From Paragonimus westermani (Eukaryota > Platyhelminthes > Trematoda > Plagiorchiida > Troglotrematidae), in assembly GCA_008508345.1 (NCBI GenBank), contig QNGE01003277.1, positions 1 to 64,000 on the forward strand: DNA of 64,000 bases. The letters run 5' to 3'. Every line of letters begins with the position of its first letter. Position 1 is the first letter of the stretch. The notes under the pieces were generated by a model. It did no database searches. It was not told the origin of the DNA and saw nothing but the letters and a program-made list of their open reading frames with translations. The translations under genes were made by a program, and so were the position numbers. Shown piece after piece: positions 11,450-24,500 of the stretch.

Positions 11450-14060
11450 ATATAAGGAAAGAAACCCCTGGAATGAAATCCTATAGCGGACAAATAATCT
11501 AGGATGGTCTCTCCAGATTTACTCACAACACGTCTCTCAGTAGAGCAGCGCCGTCAACACTAGCAACGATACATCAACAACTGACACGGGTGCTAAGCAG
11601 TCAGACAGTTCTGGGCAGAACATCAGCCTCTGGTTGAGAAGAGAAAGAAAACAGAGAGATGCTATCTAACCGCAGATCAACTTCTCTGAACATGGACGTT
11701 CCTCGGTAATGATGCGGTAGGTATCATCATACGTGAAACGCAATGAGTCCTTGAAATTGTTATTTGGTTGCATTTTCACAGTTTCAAACTTCTACCTTCA
11801 ACAGATCAGCTATTATGCTTATTGTTGAAATGCGTGATAAGAAACTGCGCAGGGAAAGAACGCGGTGTGCAATCAAGATTGGGGTAAACTGGTCAGATTT
11901 GATTAGCAGCGGTGAGAAAACGGAATTCTGGTTAAGCGGAATTACTATGGTGTTCTCAGCCGCTTAAGGGACAAAGACGATTGTTTAGGATCTTATGCAC
12001 CTTGCGAACTTACGGTGTTTTGCTGCTAAGTGATTGCCGGTGATTCCGGGAAAAATGTTGTTCCTCATATGACATGAGATACTGCAACACGTAAATCAAA
12101 GTAGTACAGCAACATGTTGTTGATGGCAATTATAAACTGTTCTCTAACTAGAGATTGGTGTGTAGCAGGAAAACAGTACTCTTGGTAAATTGATTTAAAT
12201 ATTCGTTGGTCTACTAGTGACTTGTAATCAGTCACCCCATTTGCCGTGGCCTAAACGGTTTTGACATTTAACGGATCGTGAAGCTAGAGTACCGTCCTTA
12301 TAGGAAAAGACTGTGAACAACATTAGTTTAATCGTGAAAATAGCAATCCCCAGAAGCAGTAAATCTCGTCTCTGAAACACAGTCAAGGCTGTGGAACTGA
12401 ACAGAAGTCCAAAAATACTTTGTGGTGCTTTGAATGAAGTGAATTGTTCGAAGGTCCTACTTGCTTCTGTTGGAAAAACACAAGCCAGAAAAAAAGAAAC
12501 CGCGTTTGTCAAATATAGCATTCCCCATTAAGTTCTACTGATAAAAGGGGCTCTATCAGCTGTAAGCAGTTGCTCAATCGGCTTTAGACTTGCAGGTCGT
12601 TTTACACTAAAAAGCAATCAACTCCAAGAGGTTTATAATTTAACCAAGTAGTGTGTTCACCTATTAGGACGATTTCACAAAAACAGACACCTTTATCGGA
12701 TGGCCACCCTATGTTGTTCAAATCGCGTGACAACACACGTTATTTGTCGATCGAGTTGATCTATACGATTCCACAGTTCAGACTAAACTCAACGTTGGCG
12801 TAGATGAAGACATGTGGTGAGCTCAAGTTATGTCGTGAAGCCGGAATCACGTGGAGTTTGAGTATTTAAGGGAGTTATTCAAAGAATGGATGGAATAAGT
12901 GGTCCTCTCGTTTCTACACCAGACTGGTTACCTCACTCACGCATCACAGAATACTTTCGACCGGTAGCTGACATTAGGGAGGTCCACAAACCAACTGCGC
13001 GTTCACAGGTTTCAATGCTGGAGCCCACATACATAATACACCTCAAATCTGCATTTAATAGAAAGCACTCCCGACGATACGGTTAAAACATTGCATGGCG
13101 GCTGAACTCAAGAGAGCACTGATAAACCAGTACAAGAATTCTTGATCTATTATGTACCCAAACGCATCAATTTCCCCTATGCGTGTGCGATTAACCACAA
13201 CGAACTGAGTGTCGGCAATTCACAAATTGAATACTTGAAGCCAGGTATGTTTAAGGTTCAGTGTCTACGCACCGCCAACGTCCCATTCAACCTTTCTATT
13301 CAAAACGTTGGACTGGTATGTTGGACGCGTTCGTGAAACTGCTCAAACACAGAAGACAGATCATTCACAACCGAATTATCCATCCTCATTAGCATATGGC
13401 GACAGATTTCCTATGAGTGATCACGTTTACTGACTCATTCACAAATTGTTTGAATGCGCTTGAACTATTTGCGGTGTTTCGAGAAAATTGCGATGGTGAT
13501 AAGTGGTGGGATGTCCAGTAGCTAAGGAGTTGGTTTCCAAAAAAATTGATACCGACTGACGCTTCGCAAGGAACTGATTTGGGTTCAAATTGTTCACTCG
13601 TTACCTTGAATACGTGATTAATGGGTAATTTGGACCGTTGTCATTGGAATGATGAGGACAGTCATTTGGGAAATCAACAGGATATGATACAGATTATCCA
13701 ATAGATTTGATTGCATTAGTCAGAACTGTTCCCAAAAGGTTAGCTGAAACTCATAACGAAAAAGGCAACAGTTCGAAACTCATGCAGAACAATATGTGTG
13801 GTGACATGGAGTTTTTGAAGAGACAATTGGAGCAACTCGACCTAGTGTAATCAGAAAGCACGCCCTCCATTACTGAAGTTCACGGAAGCCGTGGAACGTA
13901 TACATTGATGTTGTTGCGGGTATGTGGTTGACTGGGTAATGTGCATTGTTGCCGACGACTGTGGCATGTGTACGTGCTGTTGAACGTTGCAGACATTTCT
14001 CGTTCGTGTACGCTGTTTCATTCTAGCTGTTCAATTGTGACCCAGTTGCATTGTCTATAG
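11450..14060. other. unassigned stretch
   Basis: Nothing recognised. The frame at 12228-12521 (-) is hydrophobic but has no supporting splice or start context. Confidence 0.4.
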
Positions 14061-14274
14061 GTTAACTTTCACGAGTGTGTTGAGCTTGTACGATGACGCT
14101 GCATGCTATGGCTGGATACACATTTCTCATTATGTCCAAAGCTTCCCGTTTGTCAGATCAGTGAATTCATTGGTCCACCTACCGCACTTCCTCAAAATTG
14201 CACTCACGCCATTTGTGAACGCAGCGAATTGTCTTTTCTTCTCACTTGTACACTACTACTCAATGACGCAATAG
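14061..14274 (+). CDS. possible terminal exon, unknown protein
   Basis: A fair acceptor (TTGCATTGTCTATAG) ends at 14060. It is followed by about 71 open codons to a stop at 14272-14274. The end of the reading is hydrophobic and aromatic (ALTPFVNAANCLFFSLVHYY) and could be a membrane segment. The phase would require two bases from an upstream exon, which I could not find. Family unknown; chance is a real alternative. Confidence 0.22.
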
Positions 14275-16489
14275 ATTAGTATACAGGATGAATAACAGAA
14301 CAAATCACAGCCACTTCTGACAGTTTAATCTTTCCATACAGGTGTAATTAGTTCTCAACATCCAATGATAACCTACAAGTAAATCTGAAATCACCTTTCA
14401 GTCGGTTCAGACATAAAAGACAGTACTGCTTGCCCAGTGTACGGAAACCCTGGTAATTTCCATCCGCCAGCTGAATCCCCTTTACTATAACATTACGCAC
14501 CTTGGCATCACAGATGCATACAATGTTTCCTACCTGACTCAAACTGTTATTGTGAGTCAGCAAGTACAGTTTAGTTATATGGCATTTAGCTACTTACTGA
14601 TTAGAGAATTCATAAACTGGAGAGGCGTTGATTGACAGATCCTACCGGGAGTCAAATTCGTATGTTCATCCTCTTGCATACTAATGATTCAACTATGCAA
14701 GTTCAGAGTGTACATCGTTTCAGTGTGTGTGTGTGTGTGTGTGTGAACAAACGGTTTGTGAAGAACAAACAAATTTGAGTACCACGGTTAGTGTTCACTG
14801 CACATACAGTCGGCCAGACCTGTTAAGCAGCTGCATGTTGATCGCTCATTCCAGCTCTCAGATGACGGTTGTAAGTAAGACAAACAGCGGACCGAGTGCG
14901 GTCAGCGGTAGGTGCAGGGCAGAAAAGCCAAACAGCACACAGAATGGCAAGGGGGTAGGGGGCAGTGTGACGCTTTGACTGAACAGAATCAATTCTCTAC
15001 AGATCCCTGCCAATCCAAACTACAACCTGGGTGAATAATAGCCCAGATGCAGACACCACAGACCTTGAATGTGTATTCAGTTAACTTATTATCACGGCTT
15101 GGACAACAAAATTTATTCTGTAAGTCTCCGTTACACTTGTAAAAACCCATATATTATTAAACAAAAGGTGTAACACATGGGTTTTAGTTCTCGGGGAGAG
15201 CAGCTCTGGCAGGCGCACTAGGCCAGCTTGAATAAAACAAACGTTAAGAGTACAGAATGTAGACGTCCTTTGAATTTGAGGCAGTTGACTAACGAATGCA
15301 GGAAACCAACCAAACCCATCCAAGTCGACTCTTGACAGAAGTAATGCAACCGAGCCTAACACATCTCCGGAGAGTTGTGTGGGATCCGCAGTTTTCCACT
15401 AAAACCACACCTAACAAGGAAACTGGTTTTAGCCAATCAGAATGGACATAAATTCCAAGAACAACCTCAAAGTAACCTCCAATGTGCTGTAGTTATTCGA
15501 CTCCTAATTCAATGCGTGCCTTGGTTACTCGGTGACCCTAATCATTATTTTTGATGGCTATCCTGAATTTGATCCAGCGTGATCGGGTGTGATCTAGAAA
15601 AAATCGACAGGTTCTTCACAGTAGCAGCTAAAGCAACTCAACCATCACCCTTCAGTTTGGGAAGGTTCACACATCCGGTAAGTTCATTAACGTGGGATCT
15701 TCATACACCTACTCATCCATGTATTTGCTTGTGACACAATCGCTTCTTATGAGTCCGCCACAAGCATTTCAATCGATTGGCAGATGTTTGGTGGCAATCA
15801 CCTCCTAAAACTCAGCGGAATAGAATGAATCCTGCGAAATGACAAACGGTTTAATAAGCTGTATTCGACAAAAGTTAGGCAGTATTAGTGAAAACTTGTT
15901 TGCAGAAAGTCCACGTTTGTCGACAGTACTTGATTTGAACCACATTTTCACCGATATGAAAATGGTGTGTTACTGATTTATCATTCAAACATTCATGATG
16001 TTACATTCCAAGTTGCAGCACAGATAACAGTGAAAGTTTCTGTGATATCACGAACAACTGAGCGTCTTATTGCATTTTGTTGCTAACTTACAGAACAATT
16101 TTCTATCCTCGGTAACGACGATGAAAGAGCTGCGTTTATTTTAGAATCCATTTGGGCGTACAAATCGGAGAGATTGAAAAGTGAATGTCAAGGATATCGA
16201 ACTTCGTTGCATAGGGGTTACCTCAGTGTACGGGTATTAAAAACTGCTTTGATATGAACAGTGTTGATTAGGGTGCAAAGAAACTTGTTATCTTAGCCTG
16301 TAGGATCATTCGAGCACATCTGTTAAGATAGATCCTGTTGTATGATGACCGCTTGAGAACTGGTGGCTGTGAATATTGAGCCAATGACAATCACCTAAGC
16401 GCCTGACTCTACCTGTGAATCTGTACTGACTAACGAACTTGATTTAGTTCGCATTTGATAGATGTTGCTTACATGGGAACATTTACGTT
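14275..16489. other. unassigned stretch with a GT microsatellite
   Basis: Apart from the GT repeat at 14723-14745, nothing was recognised. Confidence 0.4.
14723..14745. repeat. (GT)n microsatellite
   Basis: This is an uninterrupted run of about eleven GT units, seen directly. Confidence 0.95.
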
Positions 16490-16502
16490 AATGCTGTCGA
16501 CA
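16490..16502. repeat. target-site duplication, left copy
   Basis: AATGCTGTCGACA is repeated exactly (13 of 13) at 16711-16723. The two copies enclose the miniature PLE pair. Confidence 0.9.
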
Positions 16503-16710
16503 AACAGATTGGGAATAACACAACGTTTCGAGCAAGTTGTAATACTCTACGTTTCAACCACCTCGGGTGGCCTTCCTCAGGAGTGTTGTAATCGAAATCA
16601 ACTTGCTCAAAACGTTGTGTTATTCCCAATCTGTTTATCAATAACATGTTAAACACGACGCCCAAACTATTCAACTTCATTCGTACAAAATGTGGTGCGG
16701 ATATCTTACA
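16503..16710. mobile_element. miniature PLE: inverted pair of 3' tails
   Basis: The left arm (16503-16598) is the reverse complement of the PLE 3' tail. The right arm (16599-16710) is the same tail in plus orientation and runs on to the apparent true 3' end, GATATCTTAC. A 37-base block is shared by both arms (AACAGATTGGGAATAACACA onward at the left; its complement at 16600-16637). The same tail ends the PLE at 47.7-48.7 kb and the pair at 52.9 kb. There is no coding sequence, so it must have been moved by enzymes from another copy. An exact 13-bp duplication flanks the whole pair. The left arm starts at an internal site of the tail, while the right arm reaches its end. Confidence 0.85.
16541..16587 (-). 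ncRNA. hammerhead-like motif of PLE tail
   Basis: On the minus strand the order is stem I AACACTC, core CTGAGGA, a hairpin CCACC-CGA-GGTGG flanked by weak G-U pairs, then GAAAC, GTA, and the stem I partner GAGTATT (one mismatch). This is the minimal type I hammerhead order reported for PLEs, with stem III reduced to AC/GT and a GUA cleavage site. The base of stem II is weak, which makes activity doubtful. The related copies at 47721-47767, 48551-48596 and 52981-53027 each carry changes in the core. Confidence 0.45.
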
Positions 16711-16723
16711 AATGCTGTCGACA
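16711..16723. repeat. target-site duplication, right copy
   Basis: Identical to 16490-16502 over 13 bases. Confidence 0.9.
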
Positions 16724-17290
16724 GTTTACAGCAAAATAACTGATAAGTAAATATGCGAACAAACTCAGTAGTAATGAGTACAAATGCAAATGGATGGGAT
16801 CCATTTGTCAAAACCGTATGCCTCGTCTGACTCCAAGTCACTGGTTGGAACCGCATTTGCTGTACCAGCTGATCAACAAAATTGAAACTGTGTGTCGCAA
16901 GTGGCACAACTAGTGAATGGAATACCTTGAACACAGAAACATTGACGCAGATTATCAATGAGTTGTCTGACCGTCTGTCTTTATGGCAAAATATATGCGT
17001 AGTGGTTACTCTGTCCAAAGGGTGACGTCCCAATTGTATAACACTGCAGCCGAATGTTGTACACGGGTGTCGCGGTAACACATTTTATATTATTAGGTAC
17101 GAGTACTCTAGATCCTGAGTACTACACACTTTTGGGGATGAAGATTATATCTGGCGAATCGATGTTAACAAGATCCAGTAATGTTCTACCACCAGTCACT
17201 TTTTGGAAACTAAAACAGTTTAGTACATCCGAAACGTATACAGAACGGATATTGTGCGTTGTGCTGATGCTCATTATTAGGTAAATCTTT
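16724..17290. other. unassigned stretch
   Basis: Open frames exist on both strands (for example 16677-17081 minus and 17054-17284 plus) without recognisable motifs. Confidence 0.35.
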
Positions 17291-18551
17291 GGCTAAGCCA
17301 CAACGAGTTAAAACCAAAGAGTTATCGGTTTCGCAACGTTTCGACCCTCTCTGAGAGCCTTTATTAAGCGATTTAAATCAGAAAATTCCCATTGTACAAG
17401 ATTCAAATGAGGCAGTCATCACCTGGCACGTGTATGTGTTTAATAGCGGTATGTGGACAGTCAACCAATGGAATGTATGGGTTCACGATTCACCTGAGCT
17501 CACCACGTGACGAGCCCAGGCGCAAACAAGGCTAGATAGTTAGTGTATGCTGTGTGTGCAAGTACGCGATCAATCTACATGCGTGTAAACTGTTTGGGAT
17601 GGGGTGGGTGACAGGGATCCGCACACCTTTTCCGACATGGTGTCACTGTTGTCCACCCAGTGAATCGTGCCAAACAACTGACAATTGCAGGCCATCGGAG
17701 AGATTCACCGCTTGTGGCGTACTAGCGATCAGCAAAGCTTCTGCCAGAAGACGTTCTTCGTGGTTACGGAAACCACCTTTAAGCACAGTCGGATGGTCGA
17801 AGTCAACTTGGTGTTAGTTGAGGATCGCGTGTGCAGCAATGGCTGAATCGTGTTCTAATTTCTGAAGTTGCTCAGCGTCGGTAGAGGGCTTCTTACTACA
17901 CCTTACATGTTCCTTAGTGCGTATTTCAAGTTGCCGGGCAATCTGTCCAATGTACGAGGCTTGACAATCTTTACATTTAATTCGATAAACGCAGTTTGAC
18001 TGCTTCAGAACTGTTCGTCTGTCCTTTAAGTGGACCAACTTACATCTTAACGTGTTTGTGGCTTCAAATGCCACTCTGATATTGTACTGATTGAGGACCC
18101 GTCTAAGATCCTCCGAGGTATTCCTTCTGTAGGGAACAACAATAGTCGATGGCCAGTTCCTGTGCTCGTTGATCTTGTTGCAATGTGCCTCCTGAGTTGG
18201 GCGTAGATTCCTGTCACAGTAACCGTTGGCTTTAAGTTTCGATTTCACAATCTTGTATTCTTTCGAGAGCTCGTCCTCGGAACTGGTTAATAACAACGCC
18301 CTGTGAAATAAACTGGATGCGACTGCTTTCTTAGTACACATGGGGTGTTCAGAGCTAAAGCAAAGGTACCGATTCGAGTGGGTGTCTTTTCTGTGCACGC
18401 CTGTGTCCAGTTTGCTGTCGGCTCTCCTGCCTATTCTACAGTCTAGGAAACTCAGCTCATGGTCCACTGGATCATGGCTCACTGGTCCAGAGGGTCGAAA
18501 CGTTGCAAAACCGATAACTCTTTGATTTTAACTCGTTGTGGTTTAACCAAG
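17291..18551 (-). mobile_element. 5'-truncated PLE with inverted termini
   Basis: A PLE coding remnant on the minus strand is bracketed by an inverted repeat of about 60 bp, at 17291-17350 and 18489-18551, with roughly four mismatches. Both ends carry GGGTCGAAACGTTGC followed by AACTCTTTG and AACTCGTTGTGG, reading outward. The end at 17291 is the normal 3' end of the element. The one at 18551 is an inverted copy of it placed where the 5' end should be. No clear target-site duplication was found. Confidence 0.75.
17643..18482 (-). pseudogene. PLE reverse transcriptase C-terminus plus GIY-YIG endonuclease
   Basis: The open frame runs from 18482 to a stop at 17814 (222 codons). Its first part resembles the end of a PLE reverse transcriptase (ELSFLDCRIGRR, then a thumb-like helical region). 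Next comes VVPYRRNTSEDLRRVL, a conserved linker in PLEs, and then the endonuclease core CVYRIKCKDCQASYIG with RTKEH. After the stop the same frame stays open for 56 more codons (including HEERLLAEALLIA) to a stop at 17643-17645. A single substitution to TAA therefore splits the C-terminus. The catalytic RT motifs upstream are missing, so the element cannot move on its own. Confidence 0.9.
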
Positions 18552-18554
18552 GGT

Positions 18555-21500
18555 TCACTTAATAAAGCAGTTTATGTGTAAAATCCATATCCAACACGAC
18601 TCTCAAACAACTGCCTGGCCCGGTGCACTAACCAAAGCAGACATTCAACTCGATAAAGCTCGAAATATAATCAACTGTGTCAAACCTTTAACGCATCTGT
18701 AATTGCACGTGAGTCAACAAACTGTATACAAATTCGAACGATCGAGCAATAAATAGGCTCATTTATCCAAAACATTCTTCTGCTGGTTGTTATCGTATAA
18801 CACAAATAGCTGTACAAACGTACGGCGTTACCATCATCAACAATAACGACACACACGTGGCTGACTTACTGACAATACAGGCAATTAATTCATCTAAAAC
18901 AACATCTTTGCAAACTAAGAAGATTACCCACGGTCTCCTTTGACTTCTTTGAGCCACCACAGCCTCAGACCTTGGGGTGAAACGCAAACTATGGTAGCTA
19001 AATTGTTCTACATCCAGCGAGGTATAAGTTGTTCCCCATTGCAGATGTATAGCTGCTACACTGCCAGAATTTCTATGTGAAGGGTTGTGTGGAATTGCTT
19101 GCGGTCAAGTGATCAAATATGCATTTTTCAGATGTAATCGTTGCATGCATGTTAGGTGGTGGACACAAGTGTGCACAGGGAGTGATGGTAACAGAGTTGA
19201 ACACGTTTAAATCCGTATGTGTTTTACCAGAGTCGCATAGTACACATATCACTGTGAAGCCTTTGGAAAATACCTCACTTTTGCTAGTGGTTACCTAGAC
19301 TGGCAGGGATTGGTTTGATCTTGAAAAGAGAATCCCGTTTTGGCTTTTTGACCTCACTAATGGAAAGTATCGATTCGCAGAATTGTTTGTAATAGTATTC
19401 CGTAAAATGTTTAAACACACATACACACACCGACCATGGAGAGTTAAAAAACGCAGCGAGGCTACAGTGTTTATTCGTATGTGCGTTACAGATTGTGTGG
19501 TTTGCTTGGGTAACATTATACTCAACGTAGCTATGATCCAACAGTACTAAACAAGATAAGAAAGGCTATGACAACATATACTGCGTCTATAGCCGGTTAG
19601 TTTATTAATTTTGAACCAAAATCACTGAAGTAATTCAACTTCAGAGATTAAATCAGATGAGCCGGATTGTGCACTTGACACTAAACAAAATTGGCAAAGG
19701 TGAGAAAAACGAATTTTAGCTGAATAAATTGACAAAAAAGTCCTCATAAACTACATTGCATACTGTGGCTATGCTCTGGATAAGACAGCGAACTCCTAGG
19801 CTGAGGACCGTTTGCTGAGAGAAAACGAGCTTCTTCTCCTTTTGAAAACAGCTACGACGGTGTTGTAGATGTAGTCTATACCTCCTTCAGTGGTGACGAG
19901 TACCTGATTACGCAGTGGCTACTCGGAGCAACTTGTCATCGACACGAATTGGTCATGGACTAGGCGTTTGAAGCTTTGGAATCATGGGCGTATACAGGTC
20001 TTAACTGGCTGATACGCTGTAGATGCTCATCTGTCTTGTCATTACTCAGGCTTTGGTAAAATCCGTCTAGAGTGGATTTGATGCATACGCAAACTTGGAA
20101 ACTATCTTCATAAAGGCTGAAATCACCAATAATAACTAGTATTTTGCAGAAATTCCAAGCGTTCCCAAGCGCTACTGTGGATTGGTCTTGAACAGTCGCG
20201 ATAGTCCAGTTAATAATGATCGTTCCTCCAGTATAGTCCGTAATTCCTTGATTTCAAATTACTCTCGCATGTCATAACCGAATTAAAGAAAGTCCGATCT
20301 ATTTGATAAACACAAGCCCCTCGGTAGCACGCATGATTTGGCTGAATTGCTGAGTCGGGCGGCTTTGTCATAAAAACTAGTTGCCGCTGTCATAATTGTC
20401 CTCTATCTTCTCCCACTATCGGCGACAATTTTGCTCAATCTATTTTCCCATAGTCTGACGGTTTTATCGTCCGCCTTCCGAATGGTTCACCCATCGACTT
20501 GTATCAACACAACAAACATGTGCACTACCACCCCGTCCCTACAATGATTCTCCTGTCATTCCGTTTGTCTTTTTAAATGGGTTGCTCTGTACGGCAGAGG
20601 GTGAGGATGATCCAAAAACTAGAACACACTCTTTCTGAGTTCAGCGAAAAATTGAGAGTCACACGGATGTCTCACACACACGAACACACACACACTGAGT
20701 GGGAATTGATAGGGACAAGTGAGTCAAATGAACTCATCAACCCGACCATCGAACCTTCTTCTGCTGGTACACTAACTAGCCATAATTAAGTGTAGAAGAT
20801 GCGTGGGTCTCTCTTCTTCGTTTGTCTAACATTATGCCATTCACACGTTATCACAGGTGGTCACGTTCACACGGCTTCGATTCCGATTTCTGTGGTCTCA
20901 CGATATATGTGCATGTGTGCATCAAATGAACCTATTCCACACAACCACGGAGACCATACTTTTATCATGAAATGCTCGGAGAACTCAAGCGGAAGTCAGG
21001 TACACGATTGAAAAGCACAAATCACATTCGAATACAAAAAAGATCGTTTTAACTCTTGTTATTCCCTGCTTCTAAATAACTATTCTACTGTAAGTTGTCG
21101 GAGATATTGCGTGGTGAAAGTAGGCTACCATTCTTATTTATTGTAAAACGACTGTTCCAGTTTATCATAGTGGGACGGAAAAGTACGCTCGCTGTTCTCT
21201 GTATTTTCTTGAACCGGTAGTTGAACTTTGATTCACGTGCACACAGTATTCATTCCGTTGCAGTTACATTCCTTAATTCCCATTGTCAAACAAACTACCA
21301 TTGATCAGGTTCCTTGGAGTTTGGGAAACAAACCAGAATGAAATTACCTGTGGGTCTCAGTACGATGGCCATTGAAAATTAAAACGAAAAGACTGAATTT
21401 TTCGTAGTGTAATGCAATCAGATTGGCGATCAATTCGTAAGACTTAGAAGTCTGAGGGCCAAACGAAGATATGAATTAGTATTAATAACCGTAAGTTTGT

Positions 21501-24500
21501 GTGTGGTCCAGTACCGTTATTACGATGCTCCTATTTGAATACGAAAGCAGTCCACACAGTTTAGTTGTTTGCACTTTGTAAATTCGAACTTCACTTACCT
21601 CAATCAAGTCAGATTGTACATTCATTTGAAGCACGGCAGCCAGATAGGGCAATGGAATAAACGGCTAATAATCAATGTGCGATGACAGATTTTGGCAAGT
21701 TAACCATCTGAGAGGTGGTTTGTAAAAGTATCTATCTCTACTCGCAGCTCGCCGCAATTTTACACGCACACGCTGACGGTATATACATTCAACGAGATGT
21801 GTTGAAACAACCCGTTGTCTTTGTTTCTGTCTGCTTCTCAGTACCGATGGGTTACGTTACTTTTGCTGGAAGACATTCAGTCAGTTACCAGTTTATCCGA
21901 CTTAGCAAAATCCAATTACACTCGCCGGCGAGAATTTGGTGTTTGAGTGAAACATTATCGATGAACAAATGAGTCATGATTTCGCCAGATATGGATTTCG
22001 GCTTGACGGCGAGCGATCTGATGGAGATCTGTATGGATATTTCCAAAACACATGCGCTGCCCTTCTGTGAAATCGAGGAATTCAGTTCTACTTTTCGGAT
22101 CACATTAACGAAGAAGTAGAATGTAAGGAATTTCCACGTGAAGGTTTTCCATTGGTAGTATTCGTTCTGGACGACCAGGCATTTTATGGTAATGCTGCTC
22201 TGATGGACCGATCGAATTTAAATTGTCCCGAAAACAATGTCTTGTTCGAGGTGACTTCATTCAGACTGTATCATTCATTTTTTGTCCAAATGTGTACGCT
22301 TCTGGAGATAGAGCGCTAGGCTAGTTGAGGCTTGCGTCTTTGAGAACCACACAGTGAAAGAACGAGTTTTTTTCTTGAAGTTAACTTAAACGCCAGATAA
22401 GCAGAAACATGTGCACACCCGAAACTGTATCGAGTAATGAGCTATGGTTGTGCTTTATTTTATATCAAGTCCACTTGAGCTAGCCCAAACTATCTGAGCG
22501 AATCAGTTGCTTTTACCTCTAGCTTTGCACTAATACACATAGTCTATTTGAGTAGAGAGTTGGAAACGATTACGCTGAGGTTTCAGTCTAAAAGGTCGCA
22601 GTAACCATCCATAGGTTTGCCGCAATGTTGTTGGACGAATCCTACAGCCAAATTCTATGCACAATGTTTGTAATGAAAAATGCAATGCAACAAACAAGCT
22701 CGTTTTCTGTGATTCACCATCAGAGTTTGTGTCACAATTTTACAAAGAAATCATTAGAATGATAAACAGCGTACGGCTGGTTAATGGGGTCAGTCAAAAA
22801 CTCAAACTCTAATCAACTACCCACAAGGATAGTGTTCGTCACGGGCAAATAGGATGCGGGTTTAGTCAAGACAGTTCCAAAGCCTGAACGAAACGTGTCT
22901 GAGTTGTACGGGAGAATTTCAACAACTTTAGGTACGCCTCCCTGCTCTCGACTGAATGATCTCAAGTGGTAGATTGACAGGCGGAGAGTATGACACCGTT
23001 AGCGGATTTCGTTATTCCACCATTGAGTCAGGCTCAGTGGTGTTAAACGGGATCATAGAGATGTGCATCTCCTAGTGCACCAAACAAAACTGATCCCACA
23101 TGAACAGTTGTGTGTGTGTACACAGAACGAGGCTGCAGAAACAGGATCTTGAGCCTTCAGACCCAGGCACGAAAACTGATTAGGAGGATAGTGGACACGT
23201 AGTTTAGCAATGTGGTGTTGTAGTAACAATAGTTGAGAGTCTACGCGTGATAGTTTCGACTAGCGTATCGTCCTTGAAAGGTACAGTGTTTTTTTGTTAG
23301 ATGCAGCTGTTCTCTTTCATCCCGCTGTCACATGGTTCTGTGTATGAACCTTTCCGGGCGCATATTTGGTATAAATATGGTAAGCATGAATGCCACTCCT
23401 TCAGCAATTGTATCATCCGTGAAAATTTTCACGGTCCTACCCGCCAACTAGTTGATTAGGTTTCTTTTGAGGGAAATTGGTACAAAACAGTTAAAATGAA
23501 TGTACTGACCATTCCAAGTACCATTCCTGTGTACTGCGTGCTGAACTGAGCCATCAGCACGGCGAAGTAAACGTACATCCTAAGGGCCTAATTGGCGAAT
23601 AATTTTGGTCTCCAAAGCAAACTGAAGATTTTGGTATGCGGAGTTGAATCTGACTGAGATGTCGATCGGATTTACGCTATTATTCAGCACGCACAGGATT
23701 TCACCAACGTACCTCTTAAAATACCGCTGAGCACAGCTGTTCGTTTTTCAATTTCGTCGTGAAAATATATCTCTAAACAGGGTTTCCAACGGAGATCCGG
23801 TTGCGAAAACGCCCTTGTGTCAATAAATTCCTCCTGTGAATTTAAACCATACATGGTAAGTGCACAGATATTGAAACCGTTTGAGTTTGGTTGATAGTAT
23901 CCTCATATCTGCGTCACTAACCTCGATAAGCCGTGTTGAAATAGGTGTTTTCCCCAAACCAGCTAGAAAATGTTGTTAAAAAGCATCTTTGGCTAAAAGG
24001 TCAATGGTAGGAAGAAATCGAAGGGGAAGTGGCTATACATCAGCTTTGTAAAAGAATTCCAAAACCGAAGGCCAGCTGTCAGAGCTTGTTGTCCCAACAA
24101 CAATGAAGCTCACACAGTGCAACCCGGACAGTCATTACGACAATACCATCCATGTGGCAGGGCAACCATTGAGTATATCACCATTGCACAATGTCAAATC
24201 TGGCATCAACCACGAACTTTCCCCCGTATAGTTTGCCTGGACAGAATGGGTTGTCAATTAATTAGTCGTATCAATACACAACTCCCAGTTTGACCTAGTA
24301 AATCATCCGTGGACATCGTAACTTCACAACACAACAAGTATATGGTCACGAAGCAAAAATTCCTGTTCTCATCGACCGCCAGTTAGTTTTCTGAGTCAAT
24401 CAAAATAAAAACTGAGAAACATCGACTACATTAAGCCCACAAAAAATCAACAGAAACTCCAGCTAGGTAGAATACCTGCAACAAACGGAAATTAGGTCGT

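Noticed and set aside
16455..16680. Overlapping small frames with shared peptide pieces on both strands
   Set aside because: They arise because the miniature PLE pair is an inverted repeat.
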